A stretch of 64,000 bases of DNA from Streptomyces globosus (lineage in GTDB: Bacteria; Actinomycetota; Actinomycetes; Streptomycetales; Streptomycetaceae). The DNA lies in the NCBI RefSeq assembly GCF_003325375.1, contig NZ_CP030862.1, forward strand, positions 4,653,501 through 4,717,500, written 5' to 3'. How positions within the stretch are numbered: position 1 is the first letter of the stretch; each line of letters opens with the position of its first letter. A program made the translations under genes and the position numbers. Shown here in pieces: positions 33,310 through 40,630 of the stretch. The notes under the pieces were generated by a model that saw nothing but the letters and a program-made list of their open reading frames with translations, was not told the DNA's origin and made no database searches.

Positions 33310-34767
33310 TCACATTTCTGCTGTGGCCAGTCGGGAGCGGCGGACGCCGTACAGGAAGTACACCACGATGCCGACGGCCATCCAGACACCGAACGCGATC
33401 CACGTGGCGACGGGCAGGCTGTACATCATGTAGCCGCAGGCGAGGAAGCCGAGGATCGGCGTGACCGGGAACAGGGCGACCTTGAAGGTGCGCGGCATGT
33501 CCGGCTTGGTGCGGCGCAGGATCACGACGGCCACGTTGACCAGGGCGAAGGCGAAGAGGGTGCCGATGCTGGTGGCGTTGGCCAGCTCGCCGAGCGGGAT
33601 GAAGGCCGCGAGGGCGCCGCAGAAGAGGGAGACGATGAGCACGTTGGCGCGGGGGGCGCCGGTCTTCTCGTCGACCTTGGCGAAGACCTTCGGGACGAGG
33701 CCGTCGCGGGACATCGCGAAGAGGATGCGGGTCTGGCCGTAGAGCACGGCGAAGACGACGGAGGCGATGGCGACGACGGCGCCGGCGGCGAGGACGACGC
33801 CCCAGAAGGTGCCGCCCGTGACGTCGGTCATGATCTGGGCGAGCGCGGCCTCGGTGCCCTCGAAGTCCTGCCACGGCATGGCGCCGACGGCGACGAAGGC
33901 GACGAGGCAGTACAGGACGGTGACGATGCCCAGGGAGAGCATGATCGCGCGCGGCAGGTCCTTCTTCGGGTTCTTGGCCTCTTCACCGGCGGTGGAGGCG
34001 GCGTCGAAGCCGATGTAGGAGAAGAAGAGCGTGGAGGCGGCGGCGCTGATGCCGGTGATGCCGAGCGGGGCGAGCGGGGCGTAGTTGCCGCCCTTGATGC
34101 CGAGGACGCCGATGCCGATGAAGAGCAGCAGGGTGACGATCTTCACGACGACCATGATCGTGTTGATGCGGGCGCTCTCCTTGGCGCCGCGCATCAGGAA
34201 GACCATGGCGAGCAGGACGACGACCAGCGAGGGCAGGTTGATGAAGCCGCCGTCGCCCAGCGGGGCGGCGGAGAGCTTCTCGGGGATGGTGATGCCCAGC
34301 ATCCCGTCGAGCAGCTCGTTGAGGTACTGGCCCCAGCCGACGGCGACCGCCGAGACGGAGACGGCGTACTCGAGGACCAGGCACCAGCCGCAGACCCAGG
34401 CGATGAACTCGCCCATGGTGGCGTAGGAGTAGGAGTACGAGGAGCCCGAGACGGGCACCGAGCCGGCCAGCTCCGCGTAGGAGAGGGCCGAGAAGAGCGC
34501 GGTGAGGCCCGCGACGATGAAGGCGATCGTGACGGCCGGGCCCGCCTTGGGGGCCGCCTCGCCGAGCACGACGAAGATGCCGGTGCCGAGGGTGGCACCG
34601 ATGCTGATCATGGTCAGCTGCCACATGGTGAGCGAGCGGCGCAGCGTGCCGCCCTCACCCTGGCCGCCCTCGGCGACCAGCTGCTCCACGGGCTTGCGGC
34701 GCAGCAGCGGGTTCGCAGGCTTGCGCTTCTCCTGGGAGAGCGGGGGCGCCTGGCCGTGATCGAGCAC
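33310..34767 (-). CDS. APC-superfamily cationic amino-acid permease
   Basis: A 485-residue integral membrane protein of the cationic amino-acid transporter branch. It has a polar N-terminus, then about 12-14 helices; TM1 carries SIGATLGTGIFVVLGEAA, and SYSYATMGEFIAWVCGW and GFDAASTAGEEAKNPKKDLPRA are family signatures. Import of lysine or arginine is likely; proximity to davAB and the shared promoter pattern favour lysine. GTG 34767 (VLDHGQAPPL) has AAGGAG 8 nt upstream. A leader of about 125 nt separates it from its promoter. Confidence 0.9.
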   Translation of the reverse strand: MLDHGQAPPLSQEKRKPANPLLRRKPVEQLVAEGGQGEGGTLRRSLTMWQLTMISIGATLGTGIFVVLGEAAPKAGPAVTIAFIVAGLTALFSALSYAELAGSVPVSGSSYSYSYATMGEFIAWVCGWCLVLEYAVSVSAVAVGWGQYLNELLDGMLGITIPEKLSAAPLGDGGFINLPSLVVVLLAMVFLMRGAKESARINTIMVVVKIVTLLLFIGIGVLGIKGGNYAPLAPLGITGISAAASTLFFSYIGFDAASTAGEEAKNPKKDLPRAIMLSLGIVTVLYCLVAFVAVGAMPWQDFEGTEAALAQIMTDVTGGTFWGVVLAAGAVVAIASVVFAVLYGQTRILFAMSRDGLVPKVFAKVDEKTGAPRANVLIVSLFCGALAAFIPLGELANATSIGTLFAFALVNVAVVILRRTKPDMPRTFKVALFPVTPILGFLACGYMMYSLPVATWIAFGVWMAVGIVVYFLYGVRRSRLATAEM

Positions 34768-34900
34768 GAGGGGACTCCTTTGACACTGCGGAGGGGGAAT
34801 GAGGCATCGACCGCAGCGGTCCGGGCAGGACGCAGACAAGAGTCTGGGCATGGGGGGACCGCCGAGCAGGCGGTCCGCGCCACTCCACGTACAGCGAGTG

Positions 34901-34998
34901 AGCCTACGAGCAGAGTGATACCGCCCGTAATGCACCATCCTTGCACATTGGCGCACGATCGTTGCACGGATCCGTCCGGAATAGACCTTTGTTGCGTA
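34901..34998 (-). promoter_or_regulatory. permease promoter with triple upstream motif
   Basis: Minus-strand promoter TTACGG (34925-34930), 18-nt spacer, TAGGCT (34901-34906). Plus-strand TTGC cores stand at 34941 (CCTTGCA), 34962 (CGTTGCA) and 34992 (TGTTGCG). The first is 11 nt from the -35 and 40 nt from the -10, exactly as at davA; the spacings are 21 and 30 bp against 22 and 31 there. Confidence 0.65.
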
Positions 34999-35039
34999 CG
35001 GATGATCGATCGGTGCGCTGGAGACCGGAGGGCCACACT

Positions 35040-36089
35040 TTGACGCACCGTCAGATCTCCCGCCGCGCGGCACCCCGGGACGCCCCCGGGACCACCGGAT
35101 GGGTCGATCCGGAACCCTTCCTGCGCGGGGTCGCCTGGCTCGACCGGGGCCGCCCCGTCCGGGCCGACCCGGCCGACACGATGCGGCTCCCGTGGGATAC
35201 CGGCCGCCGCGCCGACCTGCCGATCGGGGTCCGGCTGGAGTTCACCGCGCCGGACGCCGCAGCCGTCGAGATCCGCTACCGGGCCGAGGCCCCCGGCCCC
35301 GCCCCCGGCGCGATGCGGAACCTCGCGCACGTCTTCGCCCTGTGGGACCGCCGCGGGCTCCTCGGCGAGGTGTGGGCCGACCCGGCCGCCGAGGGCGCCG
35401 TCCGCATCCCGCTCCCCGCGGGGCCCGGCCCCTTCACCGTCCACCCTCCCGAGGCGTGCTCGCCCCGCGTCCTCGCCCTCCGGGGGATCGGCGGCCCCCT
35501 GGCGCCCGCCCCGCCCGCACCCCGATGGGTGGTGCACGGCGACTCCATCACCGAGGGCTGGTGGTCCACCAGGCCCGCCCACGGCTGGCCCGCCGTCGCC
35601 GGCCGGGCCCTCGGCTGGGACACCGTCAACCTCGGCTACGCCGGCGCCGGGCGCGGCGAACTCGCCACCGCCGAACAGCTCGCCCGCCTCCCCGCCGACG
35701 TCCTCACCCTCGCCTTCGGCACCAACTGCTGGTCCTGCGTGCCCCATTCACCGCCCCTGCTGTACGAGACCACCCGCGCCTTCCTGGACCTCGTCCGCCA
35801 GGGCCACCCCCGCACCCCCCTGCTGCTGGTCTCCCCGGTGCTCCGGCCGGACGCCGAGGACACCCCGAACCGGCTCGGCGCCACCCTCGGCGACCTGCGC
35901 GCCGCCATGGAGCGGGCCGTACGCGACCGCATCGCCGCCGGGGACGCACGCCTCGCCCTGCTGCCCGGCCGCGGCCTGCTGCAACCGGGGCACCTGGCCG
36001 ACGGACTGCACCCCGACGACGAAGGACACCGGGTTCTCGGCCTTGCTGTGGCCACGTCCCTGCGGCGCGCCGGGTTCGACGCGCGCTGA
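35040..36089 (+). CDS. SGNH/GDSL hydrolase
   Basis: A 349-residue esterase-type protein. An N-terminal beta-sandwich (about 20-150) precedes an SGNH domain (about 160-345) with block I VVHGDSITEGWW (catalytic Ser), block III FGTNCW (Asn) and block V DGLHPDDEGH (Asp/His). No signal peptide, so cytoplasmic; possible substrates are O-acylated sugars or small esters. Start is uncertain: TTG 35040 has CGGAGGG just before it and is preferred; GTG 35013 is the alternative. It is divergent from the permease. Confidence 0.82.
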   Translation: MTHRQISRRAAPRDAPGTTGWVDPEPFLRGVAWLDRGRPVRADPADTMRLPWDTGRRADLPIGVRLEFTAPDAAAVEIRYRAEAPGPAPGAMRNLAHVFALWDRRGLLGEVWADPAAEGAVRIPLPAGPGPFTVHPPEACSPRVLALRGIGGPLAPAPPAPRWVVHGDSITEGWWSTRPAHGWPAVAGRALGWDTVNLGYAGAGRGELATAEQLARLPADVLTLAFGTNCWSCVPHSPPLLYETTRAFLDLVRQGHPRTPLLLVSPVLRPDAEDTPNRLGATLGDLRAAMERAVRDRIAAGDARLALLPGRGLLQPGHLADGLHPDDEGHRVLGLAVATSLRRAGFDAR

Positions 36090-36216
36090 GTGAGACACCC
36101 CACACCGGAGCCGTTGAACAGAGCGCGCCCCGCACGGCGTGTCCTTCGCACAACTGCCGGCGCACCGCACACCGCGGAGGCGCCGGGGACGGACACACCG
36201 AACGGGAGAGACCACC

Positions 36217-37230
36217 ATGGGCATCAAGCGCGGGAGCACCCTGGCCGCCGTGGCCGCCGTCGTCGCACTGACCGCGACGGCCTGCGGCGGGGGCGGCGGC
36301 AGCGAGGCCGGCTCCGCGAAGCCGGCCGGGGCCGCCGCCCAGGCGGCCGGTGCCGGGGCCGACTCCGCCTACGGGTCCGACTACGGCTCCGGCGCCGGAG
36401 CGGGGTCCGGCTACGGTTCGGCGGGCGACACCGGGGCCGGGAGCGGCCCGGCGGGGCAGCTGGCGGTCGCCGAGACCGACAAGGCCGGTCCCGTCATCAC
36501 CGACTCGGCCGGGCTCACCCTCTACCGCTTCGACAAGGACACCGCCGAACCCCCGAAGTCGAACTGCGACGGCGACTGCGCCAAGGCATGGCCGCCCGTG
36601 CCCGCCGGCGCCGGTGCCGCGTCCGGCATCGACCCCAAGCTGCTCGGCGAGGTGGCCCGCGGCGACGGCACGAAACAGCTGACCGTGGCCGGCTGGCCCG
36701 CGTACCGCTACGCCAAGGACACCAAGGCGGGCGACGTCAACGGGCAGGGCGTGGGCGGCACCTGGTTCGCCCTCGCACCCGACGGCAAGAAGGCGGCGAA
36801 GCCGGCGGCAGGCGGCGGGGGCGGCGCCCCCGCCTCCCCCGAGCCGAAGCCGGAGGGCGCGCAGCCCGCCCAGGCGGGCCTCTCCGTCGCGACGAACCCC
36901 AAGCTCGGCGAGCACGTCGTCGACGGCAACGGGATGACCGTCTACCGATTCAAGCCGGACAGCGCCTGGCCGATGGTCTCCAAGTGCACGGGCGACTGCC
37001 TGGCCAAGTGGCCGGTCGTACCGCCGGTGGACAAGGCGGGCGTGAAGGGCGTCACGCTGAAGAACTTCTCGGTGCTCGACCGCCCCGACGGCAGGAAGCA
37101 GCAGTCCATCGACTGCTGGCCCGTGTACACCTTCGCGGGCGACAAGAAGCCCGGTGACGCCAACGGCCAGGGCGTCGGCGGCCAGTGGTACGCCGTCTCC
37201 CCCGAGGGCAAGCTGATCACCGCCTCCTGA
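36217..37230 (+). CDS. lipoprotein with two secreted repeats (PF03640-type)
   Basis: A 337-residue exported lipoprotein. The signal peptide ends in a lipobox-like TATAC with Cys23. A Gly/Ser/Tyr-rich linker follows, then two copies of the secreted lipoprotein_15 repeat (about 90-190 and 225-335), each with a Y-R-F/K start, paired cysteines (CDGDCAKAWPP and CTGDCLAKWPV) and a GDVNGQGVGG or GDANGQGVGG end. The family's role is unknown; envelope redox or metal functions have been suggested. GGGAGAG precedes ATG 36217. Confidence 0.88.
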   Translation: MGIKRGSTLAAVAAVVALTATACGGGGGSEAGSAKPAGAAAQAAGAGADSAYGSDYGSGAGAGSGYGSAGDTGAGSGPAGQLAVAETDKAGPVITDSAGLTLYRFDKDTAEPPKSNCDGDCAKAWPPVPAGAGAASGIDPKLLGEVARGDGTKQLTVAGWPAYRYAKDTKAGDVNGQGVGGTWFALAPDGKKAAKPAAGGGGGAPASPEPKPEGAQPAQAGLSVATNPKLGEHVVDGNGMTVYRFKPDSAWPMVSKCTGDCLAKWPVVPPVDKAGVKGVTLKNFSVLDRPDGRKQQSIDCWPVYTFAGDKKPGDANGQGVGGQWYAVSPEGKLITAS

Positions 37231-37368
37231 CCGCCGGCCGGACGGCCCGCCCACTCCCCTCCCCCTCCCCCCACCCACGGACCGCGCGGCCCCCCGCTCC
37301 CCCTCCCCCAGGCGGGCGGGCCGCGCACCCGTTCCCCCGCCGCGCGCCCGTCCCTAGACTTCCGTCGC

Positions 37369-38202
37369 ATGCTGCGCGTACTGGCCGTCGACGACGAGAA
37401 GCCGCTCCTGGAGGAGCTGCTGTACCTGCTGCGCTCCGACGCCCGGGTGCTGAGCGCCGAAGGCGCCTCGGACGCCACCGGGGCGCTGCGCCGGATCACC
37501 CGCGCGCTGGAGACCGGGCCCGACGGCCCGGACGGCATCGACGTCGTCTTCCTCGACATCCACATGGCCGGGCTGACCGGCCTGGACATCGCCCGCCTGC
37601 TGGCGGGCTTCGCGCGTCCGCCGCTCGTCGTGTTCGTCACCGCGCACGAGGGCTTCGCCGTGCAGGCGTTCGACCTCAAGGCGGTGGACTACGTCCTGAA
37701 GCCGGTCCGTCCCGAGCGGCTGGCCGAGGCCGTCCGCCGGGCCTGCGACCAACTCGGGCGCACCGCGGCCGGCCCGGCGGGGACCGGCGGCGGACTGCCC
37801 GCCCCGGCCGCGCCCACACGGCACGGGGCGGGGGCCGGTGCGGCGCCCGCCGGGGGCACCCCGGACCGGGCGGCGGAGATCGCCGTCGAACTGGGCGGCG
37901 TGACGCGGTTCGTGCCCGTCGCCGACATCCGTTACGTCGAGGCCCAGGGGGACTACGCCCGCCTGCACACCGACGCGGGCAGCCACCTGGTGCGCATCCC
38001 CCTGGCGACCCTGGAGGAACGCTGGGCCGAGCGGGGCTTCGTCCGCATCCACCGCCGCCACCTGGTGGCGCTCGGCCGGATCGAGGAGCTCCGGCTGGAC
38101 TCCGGCACGACCAGCGTGCGCGTCGGGTCGGCGGAGCTCCAGGTCAGCCGTCGCCACGCCCGCCAACTGCGGGACCTGCTGATGCGCCGGGCGACGGGGT
38201 AG
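37369..38202 (+). CDS. LytTR-family response regulator
   Basis: A 277-residue regulator with a receiver domain (1 to about 125; Asp8/Asp9, phospho-acceptor Asp63 in FLDIHMAG, Thr91, Lys111), a Gly/Ala linker and a LytTR DNA-binding domain (about 165-272; VEAQGDYARLHT, RIHRRHLV). LytTR proteins pair with LytS-type kinases; the only one here is at 42367. ATG 37369 lies 8 nt after TAGACT (37355-37360) with no ribosome site, so a leaderless mRNA is likely. Its last 59 bp overlap the convergent hydrolase gene. Confidence 0.92.
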   Translation: MLRVLAVDDEKPLLEELLYLLRSDARVLSAEGASDATGALRRITRALETGPDGPDGIDVVFLDIHMAGLTGLDIARLLAGFARPPLVVFVTAHEGFAVQAFDLKAVDYVLKPVRPERLAEAVRRACDQLGRTAAGPAGTGGGLPAPAAPTRHGAGAGAAPAGGTPDRAAEIAVELGGVTRFVPVADIRYVEAQGDYARLHTDAGSHLVRIPLATLEERWAERGFVRIHRRHLVALGRIEELRLDSGTTSVRVGSAELQVSRRHARQLRDLLMRRATG

Positions 38203-39910
38203 CGGGCCCCGCGGCGCCGGCCCCGGGCAGGAGGAGGGCTGAGGCGGCGTGGACGGTCAGCCGGATCGGCAGGAACTCCGTTGCGTCCAGCCGCGGTTCG
38301 CCGGTTCCCGGGTTGAGCGCGTAGCGGGGGTGGGCCGCGGCGGCAACCTGCCAGCGGATGCAGTGGCCGGGTTCGAAGCGGTGGGCGGTGCTGCCCAGGG
38401 CGACGCGCACCCCGGCGGGTCGGCCCGGGTCGGCCCGGACGGGCGCGATGCCGTCGCAGACGTTCACGGAGCGGCCGTCGGGGGCGACGTCGCAGAGCCG
38501 GGCGAAGACGTCCGTGTGCCCGGTGTCGGTGGAGACCGTCATCCGGGCCGTGACGGGGCCGATGACCTCCACGGCCTCCTGAAGCGGCGGTCCCGTGAAG
38601 ACGAGGACGTCCTCGCGGGCCTCCGCGGCGCGGGTGTCCCGGGCGCCTGCGGTGCGGGAGAGGAGGCGGCCGCCGACCGACGGAGCGGGGTCGCCCGGAT
38701 CGTGGCGCAGCGAGGCGAGCGGCTCCTGCCCGTCGGTGGGAGGGTACGCGGTGAGGGCCCCGCCGGGCGCCGCGTACCAGGCGGTGGCGGCGGGCGGCTC
38801 GGCCGGCCAGTCGGCGAGGTCGCGCCATTCCTGCGCGCCGCCGACGTGGACGCGGACGGGGGTGGGCCGCAGCCCGGAGGGGTCGTCCCGGAGGTGGGCG
38901 CGCAGCCAGGCGAGGGCGTCCGCGAACACGTCGGGCAGTCCCTGCCCGAGGGCGGAGGCATGGGTCCACGGTCCGGCCAGGAGGCTCACGTCGCAGCCGG
39001 CCCGGCGCAGGCGCCGGTACTGCTCCAGCGACTGGTCGGCGAGGAGGTCGTGCCAACCGGTGACGAGCGCGGTCGGGACGGCCACGCGGTCCAGGGAGGG
39101 CGCGAGGTCGGCGCCGTCCCAGAAGGCGTCGTCCGGGTCGGGCCGGTCCATGGCCTCCTCCAGCCAGGGGATCTCGCCGAGGGCGTCCCGGTGGGCGCCG
39201 CGCAGGGGGCGGGCGGTGGTGACGGCCCCCAGCCGGCGCTGCAGCCGGAGCATCGCCCTGACCAGCGCGAGCACGCCCCGGTGCTGGAAGGCCATGGCGG
39301 TCCCGCCGGCCAGCATCGTGTCGAGGTTCGGCACACCGCCGGCGTGGTAGCAGCCGTGCGGGTCGTGCAGGCCGAGCTGGACGACCATCGCCTTCAGCTC
39401 GGGCGGCGGGTCGAGGGCCAGGGCCCACTGGGTGTAGCCGAGGTAGCTGGGGCCGATGGTGGCGAGCCGCCCGTCGAACCAGGGCTGTCCGCGCAGCCAC
39501 TCCACGGCGGCCTGCCCGTCGGCGGGTTCGTTGCGCCAGAGGTGGAAGGCGCCGCCGGAGCCGCCGGTGCCGCGGCAGCTCTGCACGACGACGTGGAAGC
39601 CCTGTTCGGCGAAGAGCAGGCCGTAGAGGGGGGACCAGGGCAGGCCCCTGCCGTACGGGGTGCGGACGAGCAGCGTCGGGAAGTCGCCCCGCTCGCGCGG
39701 GAAGTAGTGGTCGGTCAGGAGCGGGCTGCCGTCCGCGGCGGGCACCGGCAGGCCGGGTTCCCACCCGACGGCGTGGCGGCGCGGCGGCAGGCCGCGCCAG
39801 GTGTTCCGCATCAGCCGGGCGGGGAGCGGCGGCCTGCCGGCGGGCGGCGTCCAGTGCTGCCGCGTGCGGGGGCCGGGGGCGGTGGCGGCGGGTCGGGGAG
39901 GCAGGGGCAT
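38144..39910 (-). CDS. CocE/NonD-family X-Pro dipeptidyl peptidase-like hydrolase
   Basis: A 588-residue alpha/beta hydrolase. The catalytic domain (about 50-330) has PTLLVRTPYGRG, GGSGG and the nucleophile Ser in IGPSYLGYTQW; DLLADQS and GPWTH supply the Asp and His regions. The C-terminal jelly-roll (about 350-575) is typical of the family. Members cleave esters, beta-lactams or Xaa-Pro peptides; substrate is open. No signal peptide. Its 3' end overlaps that of the LytTR regulator by 59 bp, and a GTAC-rich palindrome stands 24 bp before its start. Confidence 0.88.
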   Translation of the reverse strand: MPLPPRPAATAPGPRTRQHWTPPAGRPPLPARLMRNTWRGLPPRRHAVGWEPGLPVPAADGSPLLTDHYFPRERGDFPTLLVRTPYGRGLPWSPLYGLLFAEQGFHVVVQSCRGTGGSGGAFHLWRNEPADGQAAVEWLRGQPWFDGRLATIGPSYLGYTQWALALDPPPELKAMVVQLGLHDPHGCYHAGGVPNLDTMLAGGTAMAFQHRGVLALVRAMLRLQRRLGAVTTARPLRGAHRDALGEIPWLEEAMDRPDPDDAFWDGADLAPSLDRVAVPTALVTGWHDLLADQSLEQYRRLRRAGCDVSLLAGPWTHASALGQGLPDVFADALAWLRAHLRDDPSGLRPTPVRVHVGGAQEWRDLADWPAEPPAATAWYAAPGGALTAYPPTDGQEPLASLRHDPGDPAPSVGGRLLSRTAGARDTRAAEAREDVLVFTGPPLQEAVEVIGPVTARMTVSTDTGHTDVFARLCDVAPDGRSVNVCDGIAPVRADPGRPAGVRVALGSTAHRFEPGHCIRWQVAAAAHPRYALNPGTGEPRLDATEFLPIRLTVHAASALLLPGAGAAGPATPSPGASAGPAVGGRGDG

Positions 39911-39933
39911 GGCGGTGGCGTCGCCCTTCTTTG

Positions 39934-39960
39934 CGTACGGCGTACTACGTACAGCGTACG
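39934..39960. promoter_or_regulatory. palindrome of four GTAC units, 7-bp period
   Basis: A 27-bp dyad (20 of 27 positions symmetrical) bounded by CGTACG at both ends, with GTAC at 39935, 39942, 39949 and 39956. It lies just upstream of the CocE-type gene and looks like an operator. Its binding protein is unknown. Confidence 0.5.
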
Positions 39961-40183
39961 TTAATGGGGGTGGGGGCATCCGGCAAGGCCGCCCCCGCCT
40001 CGCCGCCCGGCGGCCCGACCGCCGCAGCCCGACCGCCCGGCGCCGCGCCCGGTCCGTTCGTCGCGCCGTGCGCCGCGTACGGCGCCCCGCCCCCGCCGTC
40101 GGCCGCACCGCCCCCCGCCGCACCCGCCGGCACCCCCGGGCCGCCCTATCGTGGGAGCGACGTCACCAGGGGAGGGTGGGCGG

Positions 40184-40459
40184 ATGGCCGACATCCAGGC
40201 GCTGCTCGACGCCGTGGCGGGGCTGCCCCGCGCCCGGCCCGCAGGACCCGACGAGGCCGAGGCGCTGCTCGCCCGGCTGCGCAGCGCGGCCGCCCGCTGG
40301 GCCGACGTCCTGTACGAGGCCGGCGAGGGCGCGGGCCGGCAGCTCCCGCCGCGCGCCGAGGCCGCACTGAAGCTGGCCTTCCGGCGGGCCGAGGACTCGT
40401 ACGTCGAGCTGGAGATCGCCCTGCGGGACTGCACGGAGCACCGGGGCGCGGCACCCTGA
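40184..40459 (+). CDS. small helical hypothetical protein (91 aa)
   Basis: A 91-residue acidic protein predicted to be almost wholly alpha-helical (MADIQALLDAVAGL; EAEALLARLRSAAARWADVLYEAG; AEAALKLAFRRAEDSYVELEIAL). No signal peptide or known domain. Strong codon bias and a GGGAGGG ribosome site before ATG 40184 support it. It is divergent from the CocE-type hydrolase and 171 bp upstream of the symporter; I infer no function. Confidence 0.7.
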   Translation: MADIQALLDAVAGLPRARPAGPDEAEALLARLRSAAARWADVLYEAGEGAGRQLPPRAEAALKLAFRRAEDSYVELEIALRDCTEHRGAAP

Positions 40460-40630
40460 CGGCCCCGCGCGGCGGGCGCCGGAGCGCGTGCCCCCGACCG
40501 CCCGCGCGCCGGGCGGCGCCCCGGCCCGGCGTGGCCGGAGCAGGGCGTGGGAACGCGCCGGATCACGCCTGTTGCCACTCGCGCACCGTGCGTAGACTCC
40601 CTCACCCCTCCCCCGGCCGAAGGACCCCCG

